Shown: positions 23,101 through 46,682 of the stretch, in pieces
How the letters are laid out: each line of letters starts with the position of its first letter
Numbering within the stretch: the stretch's first letter is position 1
NCBI RefSeq assembly: GCF_001949145.1
Contig: NW_019091384.1
Span: forward strand, 2,131,198 to 2,194,823
From: Acanthaster planci
Lineage: Eukaryota; Echinodermata; Asteroidea; Valvatida; Acanthasteridae
Direction: 5' to 3'
DNA length: 63,626 nt
The notes under the pieces: model-generated
What the model was told of the DNA's origin: nothing
Database searches by the model: none
Seen by the model: the letters and a program-made list of their open reading frames with translations, nothing else
Program-made: the position numbers and the translations under genes

Positions 23101-24409
23101 CTGGGGGTGGGGGGAGGAACGGATGATGTAATATTCCCCATCAGTTGTGATCCTCAGATTTCCTGGGCAACATTCAAACCTTCAGACCCTAGGTATGGGC
23201 ATACACTAATTCAGTGACCTGGATCAGCAGCCATTACTTCAGTTGAACCACACTCGTAAGCAGGTGGTGCATACATACATGTATGGGAGTATTGCAGTGG
23301 GTGTTGTAACTAGTCAAAATATGCACCTATTACCAACCTGTTAGGATTTAGGGCCATGTGCATGAGGGTCATTCTATAGACTTGGGGTCCCATGTGTGAC
23401 ATTTTTTTCTGTCCTTATTACACCTGACCTGTGTCATTTGACAAGGAATATCATTGAAATTGACTTCAAAGTAGTTTAATTCATTTGGCAGGTAATCTGC
23501 ACTTACAGATAATCCTGTGTCTGGCTGTTCTGACGCTGTAGACATCAATGTCGCTGCGGGGATACCCCTCGGGATCAATCAAGGGTCCATGCATACCAAC
23601 GTTGCCTTGCTGCAGCCAAAAGAATATTCATATTTGACCAACCTTTCTGGAATGACGCAAAGAGGGTTTAACAGAGCACTGCAAATGAATTGGTACCGGT
23701 GCAATGCCAACATTATTTCCAGAGTTCAAACCCTACCGTGATGCCAATTTCCCGTTGCATCACTATGAAGATTTTAGTGCCCCCGCGTGAGTATGTTAAC
23801 AAAGCTAGAGCCAGAGGGGAACAAATTGTCCAGGCCCCTACAACAATAGCAATCGGGAGCATCCATCCATTACGCAACGTTGTTGTCATGAATTTGTTCC
23901 CCTCTGTTAAATCTTCTGGGCATGCGCATCTGAAACATGCCAAAGGCTTATAGGGGTGGGGGACATCCGGGACTCTGGCAAAACAGCAACCATGGCGACG
24001 TACATGTACACGTGTGCACCAGCCAGTTCGAGGATCCGTTTACATAATCTTTTCTTTGATCAGTAGACAGTACATACACACATGTTCGTTGCAGTTTTTT
24101 CATCGGTACGGTGTGGTTGCTACCCACCATTTTGCAAAACTCCCGGATGTCCATGCGGCCCCATTGGCATGATTGGGCCAATGTCCTCAGGTCAATTGGC
24201 AGGGCTAGGGCCAGGACATGCAGGACTTGGTCTTACTTTTACTAGTTTAGGGTATCTAATAATCTTCTCCAGAGGAAAAGCCGCAGCGAAATGATTTTCC
24301 CTGTCTTACTTACTGATTCCAAAACTTCAAATAACTCCTTAATTTCCTTTTCTATAGAGTCCTTTTCATCCATCAATTCTTGAACTTTCTGCCTCCTGGA
24401 CGCCGCCAT
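20125..24409 (-). CDS. PSMD9: 26S proteasome non-ATPase regulatory subunit 9 (p27, PDZ assembly chaperone)
   Basis: Six coding exons on the minus strand: 24409-24314, 23609-23507, 23100-22910, 21590-21489, 21085-20997 and 20152-20125. They give 202 aa (human 223). The protein chaperones assembly of the 19S base by holding the RPT4-RPT5 ATPase pair. Residues 1-120 contain the family's coiled-coil head: [35 protein letters not shown] and LQNDHKALM. The PDZ domain follows, with [27 protein letters not shown] and WSGRGLLG, ending CNIVPIKK. Exon 6 codes only 8 residues plus stop; it was found because the family ends GLLGCNI-x-P and a clean acceptor precedes it. The start codon overlaps a YY1-like motif. 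Confidence 0.93.
20679..21000. repeat. 35-bp minisatellite built on the PSMD9 exon-5 splice donor
   Basis: About nine units. On the minus strand each reads GTRAGGAACCATGA, then GTTTGGTAGGGGACTCCTAGG. The exon-5 donor (AGG|GTAAGG, exon end 20997) is the first member of the array, and each later unit again carries CTAGG|GTGAGG or GTAAGG. Unit starts are spaced 35 bp from about 20786 to 20996; the distal units near 20681-20750 are more diverged. Confidence 0.9.
23394..23505. repeat. One-armed copy of the 13395-13590 element, abutting a PSMD9 splice donor
   Basis: It shares 'tgtgacatttttt', 'acctgacc', 'tatcatt' and 'atttggcaggtaat' in order with 13395-13500. The similarity stops within roughly 10-15 nt of the exon-2 donor at 23506. 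No matching right arm is seen because coding sequence follows. Confidence 0.5.
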
Positions 24410-24412
24410 CTT
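24401..24412 (-). promoter_or_regulatory. YY1-like motif over the PSMD9 start codon
   Basis: On the minus strand the sequence is AAGATGGCGGCG, which fits the YY1 consensus AANATGGCGGC with the ATG as the start codon. This arrangement is common at TATA-less housekeeping promoters in animals. Confidence 0.5.
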
Positions 24413-24487
24413 GTTAAGTTGTTATTAAGAGCTGCGAGGAGGCGCACTCCAAAAAAAGTGACGATCATTATTCTCTGATCATTGTCT

Positions 24488-24504
24488 CAACAGAGGGCGC
24501 TCTG
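24488..24504. promoter_or_regulatory. CTCF-like site between PSMD9 and DCAF8
   Basis: CAACAGAGGGCGCTCTG closely matches the core of the animal CTCF motif (CCASYAGRGGGCGC-type). It sits about 80 bp upstream of the PSMD9 start. Identity is by eye only. Confidence 0.35.
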
Positions 24505-25579
24505 TTAAAACACCAGCAAAGTCCCGTCCGTCCTCTAGCCTCGACATTAATTGTCATTTTGTGTAAGTTTTTCCTGTGTTACGACACTTTGTTTTACGGA
24601 TTCAAAATATGTCTTTAGATGCAGAAGTGTGCTCTTTGGTTCTTAAGGTTGTGAGTTGTGAGGATTAGGGGTTCCCTGACTCGTTTGATGATGTGAAAAA
24701 TGAAAACAAACTTTGTCCTGTTGGCGGACATATCAGAGTAACACAAGGCCTAACACTAACAGCTGAACATTGTTTACGTAGTGTTGCATGTATGCATGCG
24801 CCGTAAGCCTATGCATGTACGATATGTAAGCCTCGAGGCCAGTGCTCTGTTGGAGCCTAGTCAGTTTCCAGAACTAGCAATTAGTAGCATGACTAACTTT
24901 GGGCAAAGTCTGATAGTTGATAATTTATAGCTGGGAGTCTGTGAGTCATTTTGAACATGTTCGTTTCTGGTACAAAGGAAATGCAAGGTATGACATGATC
25001 TTTGAAGTTTGAGCAAATTTGCCTTTGTTGAGCTTAAAGATAAAGTCGTAATTTCTTTTCAAGTTTCAGTGTTAGTTATGTTAACATGGTTGGGTCGAAA
25101 ATTATCAGAAGTGATGTTATTGTTAAAAGATTTTTTTTTATCAGCTGTAACTTGTAATCATTGTTGCGAGTGACATGAACTTGATCAGGTGCCAAGAATT
25201 TAGTTGTATCGAGAAGTCATTCCCATACAAGTCACTGCGGTTATTGTGGGTCGATTGCCTTATTTTTACACCCGGCCACCGCACGTGTTGACCAGAGACC
25301 CACAGTTACATGCCCAAGTGATGCATGATTCATGAATTTAATTTTCTGATTATGTTTGTAGACAGAAAGCCATCGAACCTGTGAAAATGAGTTTTGGCTG
25401 AAAGTGTAGGCCCAGAAGAAATTTTATAACTTAAAGTATACATGTGCATGTAGCTGCAATGAATTTTTCTCAGACACAATTTTTCTTCAACTTTGTATTG
25501 TTCTTCAGCACATGAAATCTCTTATTTCGTCACTCTTCATTCTTATTGGTTAAATGCATTGCAGAGTGCATGTTTTTAA

Positions 25580-25828
25580 CACGGACGTGTATAATAAAAT
25601 CTGGACTCGCAATGCCCTTAATCAGCTTATAGAGTCATTGAATCCACTCGCGGCCATTTTACTGAGCCGAATACAAAGCTTTCCTGGCAATGCCCGCCTT
25701 TGTTCTTCCTGACGTCAATAGAAGGAAGCCAACCCACGCATTTGTATTCGGCTCGGTAAAATGGCCGCTGGTTTGCTTCTTTTTCATACAAAGGCGTTGC
25801 AAGTCCAGGTTTTTCATATACGTCCGTG
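25580..25828. mobile_element. Non-autonomous hAT-like element (249 bp) with 8-bp target duplication
   Basis: The ends are CACGGACGTG (25580) and its complement ACGTCCGTG (ending 25828), inside imperfect inverted repeats of more than 40 bp. The inner arms pair again: GCGGCCATTTTAC, GAGCCGAATACAAA. The element is flanked by identical GTTTTTAA at 25572-25579 and 25829-25836. An 8-bp duplication is typical of hAT transposition. The 93-codon minus-strand frame across it is a chance fusion with the neighbouring repeat. Confidence 0.85.
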
Positions 25829-25836
25829 GTTTTTAA

Positions 25837-25955
25837 ATGATTCAAATTACTCATGCTTTCTGAGACACTTGAGGGCGCTGTTGCTGTGAAGTCATCAAGG
25901 GAAGACATGGTTCAGTGCATACATGTAGGTGTTTCTGTTCAAATCAGGAACCCTG
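25837..25955 (-). repeat. Dispersed repeat with conserved short frame, copy B
   Basis: On the minus strand the ATG at 25908 begins MSSLDDFTATAPSSVSES, matching copy A (8278-8396), and 'tttgaacagaaacacct' lies upstream as in copies A and C. The hAT-like element is inserted next to or into its downstream part. Confidence 0.55.
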
Positions 25956-27212
25956 AGTGTACTTAGTGAAAACATTTCTGAAAGAGGGATTGATGCTTTC
26001 TTCTTGTTGTGTACATAAACAACAAGGAATCAGAAAAGAAAACTGTGTCCAGGGAAATCTACAAAAATACAGGACTTTTTGTGTAAAAACTAATGTAACA
26101 TTGAGGTTTTCTTCCTGGATGGCATCACAGTGTTGCTCATGAATATGGAAATCATCATTAGCATAAAACCTAAAAGGCAGGAAAATACCCTTTGAAATAG
26201 TGAAACAAAAGATTGTCTTAGATACAAAGGTGCATTTTGAAGGTTTGTATCAAAACAAATTGATTGCAGCTACCCTTGAAGCACAGGGGGGTTCCTAAGT
26301 AAGGAACCATCCATCTTTTCCCTCTAGTTTTCACTTATGAACTGAAAGTACTTTTTCCTTAGACCCCTTTGCTCCTAGGGAGCAGATCTTGTAAGGAAAT
26401 AACAAAACATTTTCTGTCCTACCGGTATCTGCAATGCACTATCATTTTGAGTTTTGAAAAAGTGTACGTGGTCCCTAATACTCCTCCCCATGAAAGAGCC
26501 CGGAGCCAGATCAGTCGATTTAGAATTGTTGGCTTTCTCTGTTCGGCTGGTGTTCCCATTTCAAAATGTGAGTGTACAGTACGTGTATGTGATATGTGAG
26601 TGCTGTTGTCCCAACTTTGTCCAGTGCCTACTTTGGGCAAGCCCAACTTTGGTTGAGGAGAAAAACCACTTGATGAGAAAAATAACATAAGCATGATAAT
26701 TTTTAGCAAAAGATAAATGGAACAAGAATAGGCCTAAATGAAAAAAAAGAGACACTGCAGGAAGAAATGAGTAGAGGAGGGAGAGAGGTCAAAGGTCAAT
26801 GGAATGCAGTGACGTCAAGAAAACACAAAGCGGTGATGTGGTCATTTCAGCCGTGACGCATCAACATGCACCTGATAAGACCCTTTCAAACTCGTGACAG
26901 CCTACCTGTTGTTTGCACTAGTTATGATCGGTTCAGTGTGATAACTATAAATGCGCATATACCCAATTGTGTTGGCAAAGACATGTACAACTCGTGTGTC
27001 AGTATTTGAATGGTACGTGAACATGTGCATGATGCCAAAGTGCGAATGGTCTGTATATTGCTGTACGTGCTTTGTACCTCGCAAAGAAGATTGTTGACAT
27101 CCTGAAAGTTGTAGTGACTTCGCTTGTTTTAATTGCCATGAAAATCTAGATTTGGCTGAATGTGTCACTTCAACAGGTGCAGATGAAGGTAATACGCTGA
27201 CACAGAGGCACA

Positions 27213-38941
<11,729 letters not shown>

Positions 38942-38971
38942 ACAGGTCACAGGGAGACAAGGTACTGTTAC

Positions 38972-39215
38972 CAGCTGCAGTTGAATACTGAGTCACGAGT
39001 ACCAATAGTTTACTCACTTTGTGAGTTTTAGTACCAGTAACTTTAACTAGCTGTAATTGAGTACCTTTTTTAGTGTACCAGGTCGCGAGTATTGGTGGTT
39101 TACTCATTCTGTGAGCTTGAGTACCAGTAAGTCTAACCAGCTGTAACTGAGTGCTTTTGGTGAGTACGAGCATCATGCTGTGAGTTTAATGCTCGTGATG
39201 AATTTGAGTACCAGT
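38972..39215. repeat. Imperfect tandem repeat, roughly 100-bp unit
   Basis: The words 'agctg-agttgaatactgag', 'gtttactca-tttgtgag' and 'gagtaccagtaa' recur in order two to three times. It lies immediately 3' of the DCAF8 stop codon, so it is probably within its 3' UTR. Confidence 0.5.
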
Positions 39216-40307
39216 AAATTTACCGAAGTGCTCATATTGTGAATAGGACTATTTTTCAAGAGCACGAATGGAAGAAATTGTTTCTGTGATTGTGAGAGTA
39301 TATTTGATTAAGTACCAGTACGAGTATTAAGAGGCTCTCAAATGGGATTGTAAGTACTTCAGTTCTGGGTACTAGCAGGTGTAAATTTGAGAGATGTAAT
39401 AGGCTTACAGGCAGGCACAAGTCCACCAGTGAGATCACATGTATCAGAATGAACAATGACAGAGTGATTTCTTTGTCACAGTTCCTTTTAAGTAAGATGC
39501 GACTTGAGGTTCGGTGCAAGTACCTAATGGTTGATATTTGAGGGTTCGGTTTTTACAACTCGGCAAAATTTATAAAGCAACAGTTTGAATAGTGTTTCAT
39601 GACTTTCAAGGCCTTCGTTGGATTTAACATTGTTTAAAAGAAATAGGGTGAAATTTTTGTCTTGGTCGAAGTCCCATCGTTGCGTTTACTAAGAACACTT
39701 GTCACTGCTGTCCGGCTGGCTTGATCTGAATGTTCCGGGGACAGTGATGAAAACCTTTAATGAGGAGAGCAAGGGCATAATTGGATAAATCTTTCAAGTT
39801 ACAATGTACATGTATCTAGGATCAAGGAAGGGATTGCTTGAAAACTTAGGCTCCCAAGTCGAACATCTGTGTAAAGATGTCATTTGGGTTTCCAGACATC
39901 TGCTATGTTTCTGGGTCCGGCTTCATTTTGATAAATTTCATCTCCAAAGATAAGAGCGCACTGCTCCTTGGAGTTCCACTTTTAGTCGTGGAAAGCTGTC
40001 CAACAGTGTTTCATGTGTAAATAATTCAGAAATGATTTGAGAGCCTGGTACGAGTACATGTACATGTATGAAGCCGAACCCGAAGAGAAAGCCAATATGT
40101 TCATGGGCAACTGTGAATGTTTGGCTGTCAAGAAGGCACCTGGTTGCCATGCGGAGGACCACAAAAGAGAAAGAAGTGTTCCAAAGTTTAAAATGCTGCC
40201 TCACATTCAGCCATCATTTTTCAGTTTTACACTTCAGAGCAAAAGCCACTGAGACTCCATGTCTGAAATCTTGTTTTGTAACCAGCCTGTCGGCTATTTG
40301 AAGCTAA

Positions 40308-40313
40308 AATAAA
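40308..40313 (+). terminator. Candidate polyadenylation signal of DCAF8
   Basis: AATAAA followed by an A-rich run, 1.37 kb after the DCAF8 stop codon. No earlier good plus-strand hexamer was noticed downstream of the stop. Confidence 0.35.
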
Positions 40314-41169
40314 AAGAAAAAAAAAATCTATATCTGCATGTAAAGCTTTGATGAGAACAGACAGCCTCAAAGGACAGCTTCTGCAGTTTACCCAATCTAC
40401 GAATAAATTAATGAAGAATCGGGTGTGTGGGAGAGATGTACGTGTATGAGTAACATCATATTTTTGGATGAGTTGAAGAGGATGATCTAGTTTATTGTAT
40501 CATAAATATTGATAATTAATATGACTAACCTTCTTTCCAGCTCACGAATTACAATGGATGCACAGAGCTGAATAACCCATTTGTCACATTTGAAATGAGC
40601 TTTTTTTGTGCTTTTTTTCGCCCCTCTTGTTGCCGTAAAAACAAAGGAACTGCAACTGTTCATCATGTTTTGATTTTGGCAAGAGAGTTTGAAGCATGCC
40701 AGGCAATTGAAGAAGTTGAACATGTTAGAATTTAATGCAAAAATCAATGTCCATAGTTGCAAAGATTTTTGTTATTGTGAGAAAATAAGTGTGTATTTTA
40801 TTAATGTATTTACCAAGTATTATGATCAACAAATTAAATTTGTAGTTCATAGTTACGTTCACATAGGAAGACTTTTCCTTCAGTTTAAAAGTGTTTGAGC
40901 TTTTTGAGGTTATTTGGGCATAAGTTAATCTACAAGTGCATGATTTTTCGTTTCTAGCTCACAGGTATTCAAGAACAAAAAATCAAAATTTGCATACCAT
41001 AACAGAAGGAGGAACATTTCGCTGACCATGTGCTCTGAGTTGTAATCACGAAATGGCAGTTTATGTTGTTGTGTGACGATGTAAACTCTGTATGAATCTG
41101 TGCACAATCTCAGAGAAGTGTCCACGTCGTTCTTGAGCCATGGGGAAAGAGTGTTTGGCATACTCTATG

Positions 41170-41980
41170 TGTACATACATGTATGTGGATTTATGCTTGA
41201 CCATGGAAAAGCCATGGGCATACTGTACATGTAGATACCTGACTGTGTAAGAGCCATGGGCTTATACATGCTTGGCCATAGAGAAACCATGGGCATACAT
41301 GTAGATACCCGACTTTGTAAGAGCCATGGGCTTACACATGCTTGGCCATAGAGAAGCCATGGGCGTACATGTATGGATACCTGACAGTGTAAGAGCCATN
41401 NNNNNNNNNNNNNNNNNNNNNNNNNNNNNNNNNNGTCATGGGCATCATGTACATATGCTTGGCCATAGAGAAGCCATGGGCATACATGTACAGAAACCTG
41501 ACTGTGTAAGAGCCACGAGCTTACATGCAGATGCCTGGCCATAGAAAAGCCATGGGCATCATGTAGATACCTGACTGTGTTGAGCCATGGGATTACATGT
41601 ACTGGTTGATTCTTGGCCATGAGCCATGGGCACTGACACATACATGTACCTGATTGAGGAAGAGCTGTGACATACATGTAAGTGCCTGATGGAAAAGCCA
41701 TGGGCACAGATACTTGATTGTGGAACCATGAACATAGATGCTTGATCACGCATAGGCAATGGATACAGTGTACTTGATTAAGGGAAAGCCATGGGCACAG
41801 ATACTTGATTGTGGAACCATGAACATAGGTGCTTGATCACCCATAGGCATACAGTGTACTTTATTAAGGAAAAGCCATGGGCACAGATACTTGATTGTGG
41901 AACCATGAACATAGGTGCTTGATCACCCATAGGCATTGGATACAGTGTACTTGATTAAGGAAAAGCCGTGGGTATACATA
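41170..41980. repeat. Composite minisatellite rich in GCCATGGGC, with internal gap
   Basis: The first part has a 70-72 bp period: GAGCCATGGGCTTA recurs at 41251, 41321 and 41393, with GATACCTGACTGTGTAA and GCTTGGCCATAGAGAA in each unit. The second part (about 41700-41980) has an 86-91 bp unit: AGCCATGGGCACAGATACTT, GAACCATGAACATAG and GTGTACTTGATTA. Both keep a GCCATGGGC core. Minus-strand frames through it are repeat artefacts. Confidence 0.9.
41400..41434. other. Assembly gap (35 N)
   Basis: Run of N inside the GCCATGGGC minisatellite, probably a collapsed or unspanned part of the array. Confidence 0.99.
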
Positions 41981-42659
41981 TATATGCACTACTACATACT
42001 TAACCCTCCTTTTGCTGTATCAGTCAGTCAAAAATTCCTTCCACTTCTCCCTCTGCAGGGCGACATGTTATCATATGTCACTTGGCTGATTTTGACTAAT
42101 AGGACAACTGTGTCAAGAATGCATCTTTGCATAAGACATAGGACGGTTTTAATTATGGCAAAGCTGTACATGGGCCTACACGTACAGGTTTGCCGGGTGG
42201 CCCCCTTTCTAAAAAAGACTGCAACCCAAAAGTAGCATTTATTTTCTCCCAAAAGCTTTTGTTAGAGATAATTGATTCAGTTTCAGAATTTTTAGTATGT
42301 AGTCTGAAAATTTCATTTGAAGCTCTCTTTACATTTCAGAGATATTTTCAATTACATAACACAACTCATGTTTTTGTTTATGCAGTCTCTAAATATCTCT
42401 AAATCACCACCCAACTGTTTGCATTGTTTTGAGTTCTTGGACTTTCTCTCTAGTTTTGAACTTGATGAAGTTGATGCTTATTTTGGAAGACAGGTTGTTT
42501 AATCACTGTGCAGTCTCCGAGTTTGCAGATTCAGAGTTGATTGAGTTTGTTTCAGAGAGAAAGTCGTCAGTTTTGAAAAGGTAACGTAAGCTTCAGTTTC
42601 ATACAAAAGAACAAGAATATCCAGCAAATAATTTGAAAGTAAGTGTTACTTGTGGGTTG

Positions 42660-43040
42660 CATTTTTGGTAATGGGAAAGCCATGGGCACACATATGCTTG
42701 ATAGTGGAAAACCGTGGGCATAAGAGCTTGATCACGGGAAAGGCATGGCCACAGATATTTGACTGAGGAAAAGCCATAGGCACACATACACACGTATGTT
42801 TGATAGTGGAAAACCATGGGCACAGGAGCTTGATCATGGGAAAGCCATGGTCACAGATACATGTACATATATGTATTTGACTGAGGAAAAGCCATGGGCA
42901 CATGTTTGTTTTAGTGGAAAGCCATGGCCACAGATTTTTGATTGTGGAAGAGCTGTGGGCATACACGTAAATATTTTATCGTGGAAGGCCACGGGCATAA
43001 ATCTACGTGTATGTTTGATCATGGGAAAAGTCATGGGTAT
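42660..43040. repeat. Second block of the GCCATGGGC minisatellite
   Basis: Units of about 50-90 bp contain 'gaaaagccatgggcac', 'gtttgatagtggaaa' and 'cttgatcatgggaaa', related to 41170-41980 but more diverged. The two blocks are separated by about 0.7 kb of unique sequence. Confidence 0.8.
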
Positions 43041-44377
43041 TCAGTATTTGACTGTATAGGTCAAAGGAAGGCAGTATTGGTCAGAGGAAAGTTACAGACC
43101 GGTATGTTTGAAATGGAAATGCCACGGTCACTCATAGATGCAGTGGAATCCTGTGTGGTCAATCTTTTGTAATGACAAAAATAATGTTTTAAGTCACTGA
43201 AAAACTGGCATCACATCAATGTGTGTCCGTCAAAACTCAAATACTTACAGTTGAATTTTTTTTTGTTTTGGTTTTTTTGGGGGGGGGTCGGAATAATGAA
43301 ATTTCTTGCAAATTAGACATTTGAATATGGTTTAGTAATGTATTTTGTACATATGGCTGTGAACCACTATATTGCTTTAAAAAATAATGGCATTATTCAG
43401 AGATGATTTCTATTTATCAAGAAAAAAAGTGTTGTAAAGTTTGTCTTTTCAGTAGATAGTAATGCGTTTTTTCCTCTTTGATTTACTTCAATGCAGGAGG
43501 TGGTGGAAGTGGTTTATTTCTGAGCCAAGTGTCTGGTTTAGTGACAGGCCATGCTTAAATGGTGCTGCTGTACATGTATTTTTCAGTTATGGAGTTTGTT
43601 ACCGACAGAATTTTTCTTTCTTGGCAAGGAGGAAGGAAACGGGAGGTGCAGAAAAAATGTTTTGAAAGGGATTGGGGAAAAAAAGTTCTTGAAAGCAGTA
43701 ATCTAGTGGTGGAGTTGCACGTGCATGTGGCGGTGTTACTTTAATAGTCTGTTGCAATGGGTGAAAAAGTTATGCGTCATTTTTGTAAAAGACTATAGAG
43801 TACCGAAGTGTGACGTCACTATGAACCAGAAAGTGCAGTGCAAACGAATGCAGTACGCACGCGTGTTGGTTCACGCGCTGGTTCACGCGCTGGTTCTCGC
43901 CGTAATGCCTTTTACACACTAATTGTGCGCGTGACGCATTCACTTTGGTACTCTATTTACACATGTTCATACATGTGCCTAAATTACATGTAACCCGAAC
44001 CGCCTCCCAGCAGTGAAAGAAAAAAGGAAAGAAGGGAATGAAACGAGAAAAAGGAGAGGGAATGAGAGTCACCAATTTGCTTGAAAATACCTCAGAATTG
44101 ATCTCCCTCAATCTCCTGTTAATGGTTTGCTGCTGATGAGTTCCCCCCTCCCCGAAAACCATCCTAGCAATGCCCATGACACTGCAGGAAATGAGAGACC
44201 AAGCCCTGTGTATGAAAGCAGTAGCATGTTGGGTCTTACCCAGCACCATCTGCAGTCCTGCCAAAAAAAAGCAGTTAGTGCCTCCCGGTGGATTTGTAAG
44301 AATCTCGGACCAGTTTTTAAGCAGCATCAGGCACTGTGACCTTCAGTGAAATCCCACAGAGTTCTCTTCCAAGTCTA

Positions 44378-44452
44378 GGGGTGGCTGTTGGTGAGAGGTG
44401 CAGGGGTGGCTGTTGGTGAGAGGTGCAGGGGTGGCTGTTGGTGAGAGGTGCA
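44378..44452. repeat. 25-bp tandem repeat, three perfect copies
   Basis: GGGGTGGCTGTTGGTGAGAG followed by GTGCA is repeated three times without change. Perfect identity implies very recent expansion. Confidence 0.95.
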
Positions 44453-44509
44453 GGGGGAGGGAAGGAGGGTGATGTGGGCCAAGAAGTGCCAACCTTATCC
44501 ACCCCTCCA

Positions 44510-44790
44510 GGGCCCAATTTCAGGGAGCTGCTTAGCATTAGCAGAAAAGTCAGGCTTACTGCAGCTGAAAAAAATCGCTAACCTTAAGCACTTCTTCAGC
44601 AGTGCTTGGCCTGGTTGTGCATGCGGTTTCTTGTGCATAGAGAATTCAACTGTTTTGTCGCTGTATGCAAATGCAAATTCTTCCTCCGAGGTAAGCGTGC
44701 CATTTGCTATGCTTACTGCTTACAGTCTCCATAAATTACGCGGAGCCCCAGCTATATATCGTGCGCTTAGCAGCACTTTGAAATTGAGCC
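44510..44790. mobile_element. Inverted-repeat element (MITE), GGGCCCAATTTCA type, second member
   Basis: The left end GGGCCCAATTTCAGGGAGCT is mirrored by TTGGCTCAATTTCAAAGTGC read from the right end. It is about 280 bp, non-coding, and related to 10316-10546. Confidence 0.65.
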
Positions 44791-46682
44791 AAGGAATCTA
44801 ACCTCAAAGTCGATCTCCTAATGTGTGAATCCAGATTGTAAAATCCCATCGACATGATATTTTTGTTTTAAGGGCCTATATTACAGAGACAGGTGCTAAT
44901 GGACTTCCAGGAAGTAAATTACACAACACATGTTGTTTTCTTTGGGCAAACCACACAGGGGAAGGGCCACAAACCCTGAGGTGTACAAAGTGCCTGTGGT
45001 TGGTGTATGGAACAGTGGTACACACAATGCCCTCCCTACAGTGGTGCAGTTTTTAAAACAATGCATTTTGTGTTTCTACCATGTCTGGAGACACTCAGGA
45101 CAGTGAGCTATATGTACTTGGTAAAAATGACTGTCACACCATCGTAGTCAACCTCGTTTCCATGGGTACGATCTTGCGGCGCCAAGTTGGTTCCCACCAT
45201 GCCTTGCCCGATCATTTGTATAATTTGAATATCCTGCTATTTAAATTTGGCCTTTAGTCTGTGTATTTACGCGCGACGCAGATTTACGCGTGTGTGACGT
45301 GTAGGAGAATACGTGGGCACGAGCGTGTATCTTTTGAAATATGCATGCGAATCATTTACGTTTGTGTATGTTCATCCTGAATTGCCAGTCAGCGTCATTT
45401 CCGTATTCTACACGACCAGGGGCTACAGAAGGAAGGCGCACACGGCCCACGGAGTCGAGGTTGCATCATAGTGGATTCTTAACATGTTGAAAGTACCAGG
45501 GGACCCTCTCATGTGACTTGGAAGAGAATCTGTATTTTGGCAGTGAACCTAAACCATGGTAGATGGATGGAGAGTGCGATTTGTCCATTCATAGAAATTT
45601 GTACAGATAAAGTAATTGTTTTGAATACAATTTACACCCATTAACCTGACTTCTCACACAGTGGTGTAGTTGACAACATGCCACATTGATTATGGTCTGA
45701 ACACTTCAAATCAATGCTCATTTATTAAAGCATGTGAAATTATTAATGCATCGCTGTTTTTTTTTCAACTGTCCGTTATCATTCTGGGTGTAATCTGCAT
45801 TGTTAGTTATGCAAGCATTATCCACGCTGTAGCCATTGTTTAATGAAAGGATTATTTCAAAATTGGTTGCTTTTCAAAGCTTCAGCATCATTGCTTGTAT
45901 TGATAGCTACATTCATGTGATTTTGTTTGTTGCACAAAAGCAAACTTGGAAAATCCGACATTGGAGTTTGGTAGTCTGGTGCTGTGCTAATTTAATACAA
46001 GGTGCTTGGGAACCAGACAGGGCATGCAATCTGTTTGGTACAGTTCCCATGACCATGAATATGCGTCTACAACTCAACAACAGAAAAGTAACCAGACTAC
46101 TTGATTCCAACATGGTGTCACCCTGTAGTCCATGTGTTGGATCCACCGCATCGTTTTATTTCATGTCAACATCAACTGCTTCAAAACATTTGATTAAATG
46201 AGCCAAAAAATCCAGCTTTGGATTGTTGACAATGAGTGTGTAGAAGTCTCTTTTTCTTTGAAGTGTGGTTTTCTTTTGTGCTGTTAAGGTTTGATTTCCA
46301 ATCTGAAGATAGGGCGAAAGATTACCAAGCACTAATTAACCTGTTGCAATGAAGCATGTATTTGTGGGTGAAGCAGACACAATTAACCACTTGACACCGG
46401 ATGACGTATAAACACACATAATTTTCCTTATGTGTTCCACGGAGGACATGTACTCTTAGATTAATTTTTTCTTTTATTTCCGCAGTTGACATATTAATGC
46501 ATCGTGCTTGATTGGGTCAAAGCGCAATTGCAAGGTTGAAGAATTTGCGGGTAAAAAACCCGCCCCCGGCAGCTTTTCCGGGTAAAAGAAGAAAATCCGA
46601 CATTAACTGGTTTATAATGAGCCAACTTGGTATTCCAACAGCAAAATGCATAAAGTGAAGCAAGTCCTACACGTGGAATATC

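Larger units (their letters stand above)
24410..27176. other. Divergent promoter and upstream region of PSMD9 and DCAF8
   Basis: No coding exon was found. It contains a CTCF-like sequence (24488-24504) and a possible DCAF8 first-exon donor (TTGT|GTAAGT at 24562/24563). It also holds an hAT-like MITE (25580-25828) and a repeat copy (25837-25955). The DCAF8 coding exon starts after an acceptor at 27176, so at least one 5' UTR exon lies in here. Confidence 0.45.

Noticed and set aside
25627-25908. 93-codon protein beginning MSSLDDF
   Set aside because: The frame runs from a dispersed repeat into the hAT-like MITE; both parts are transposon sequence.
41165-41749. 194-codon minus-strand frame through 41 kb
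   Set aside because: It translates the GCCATGGGC minisatellite and crosses an N gap; periodic composition explains it.
45836-46201. 121-codon plus-strand frame
   Set aside because: No recognisable motif, no supporting splice context, and biased AT-rich composition.
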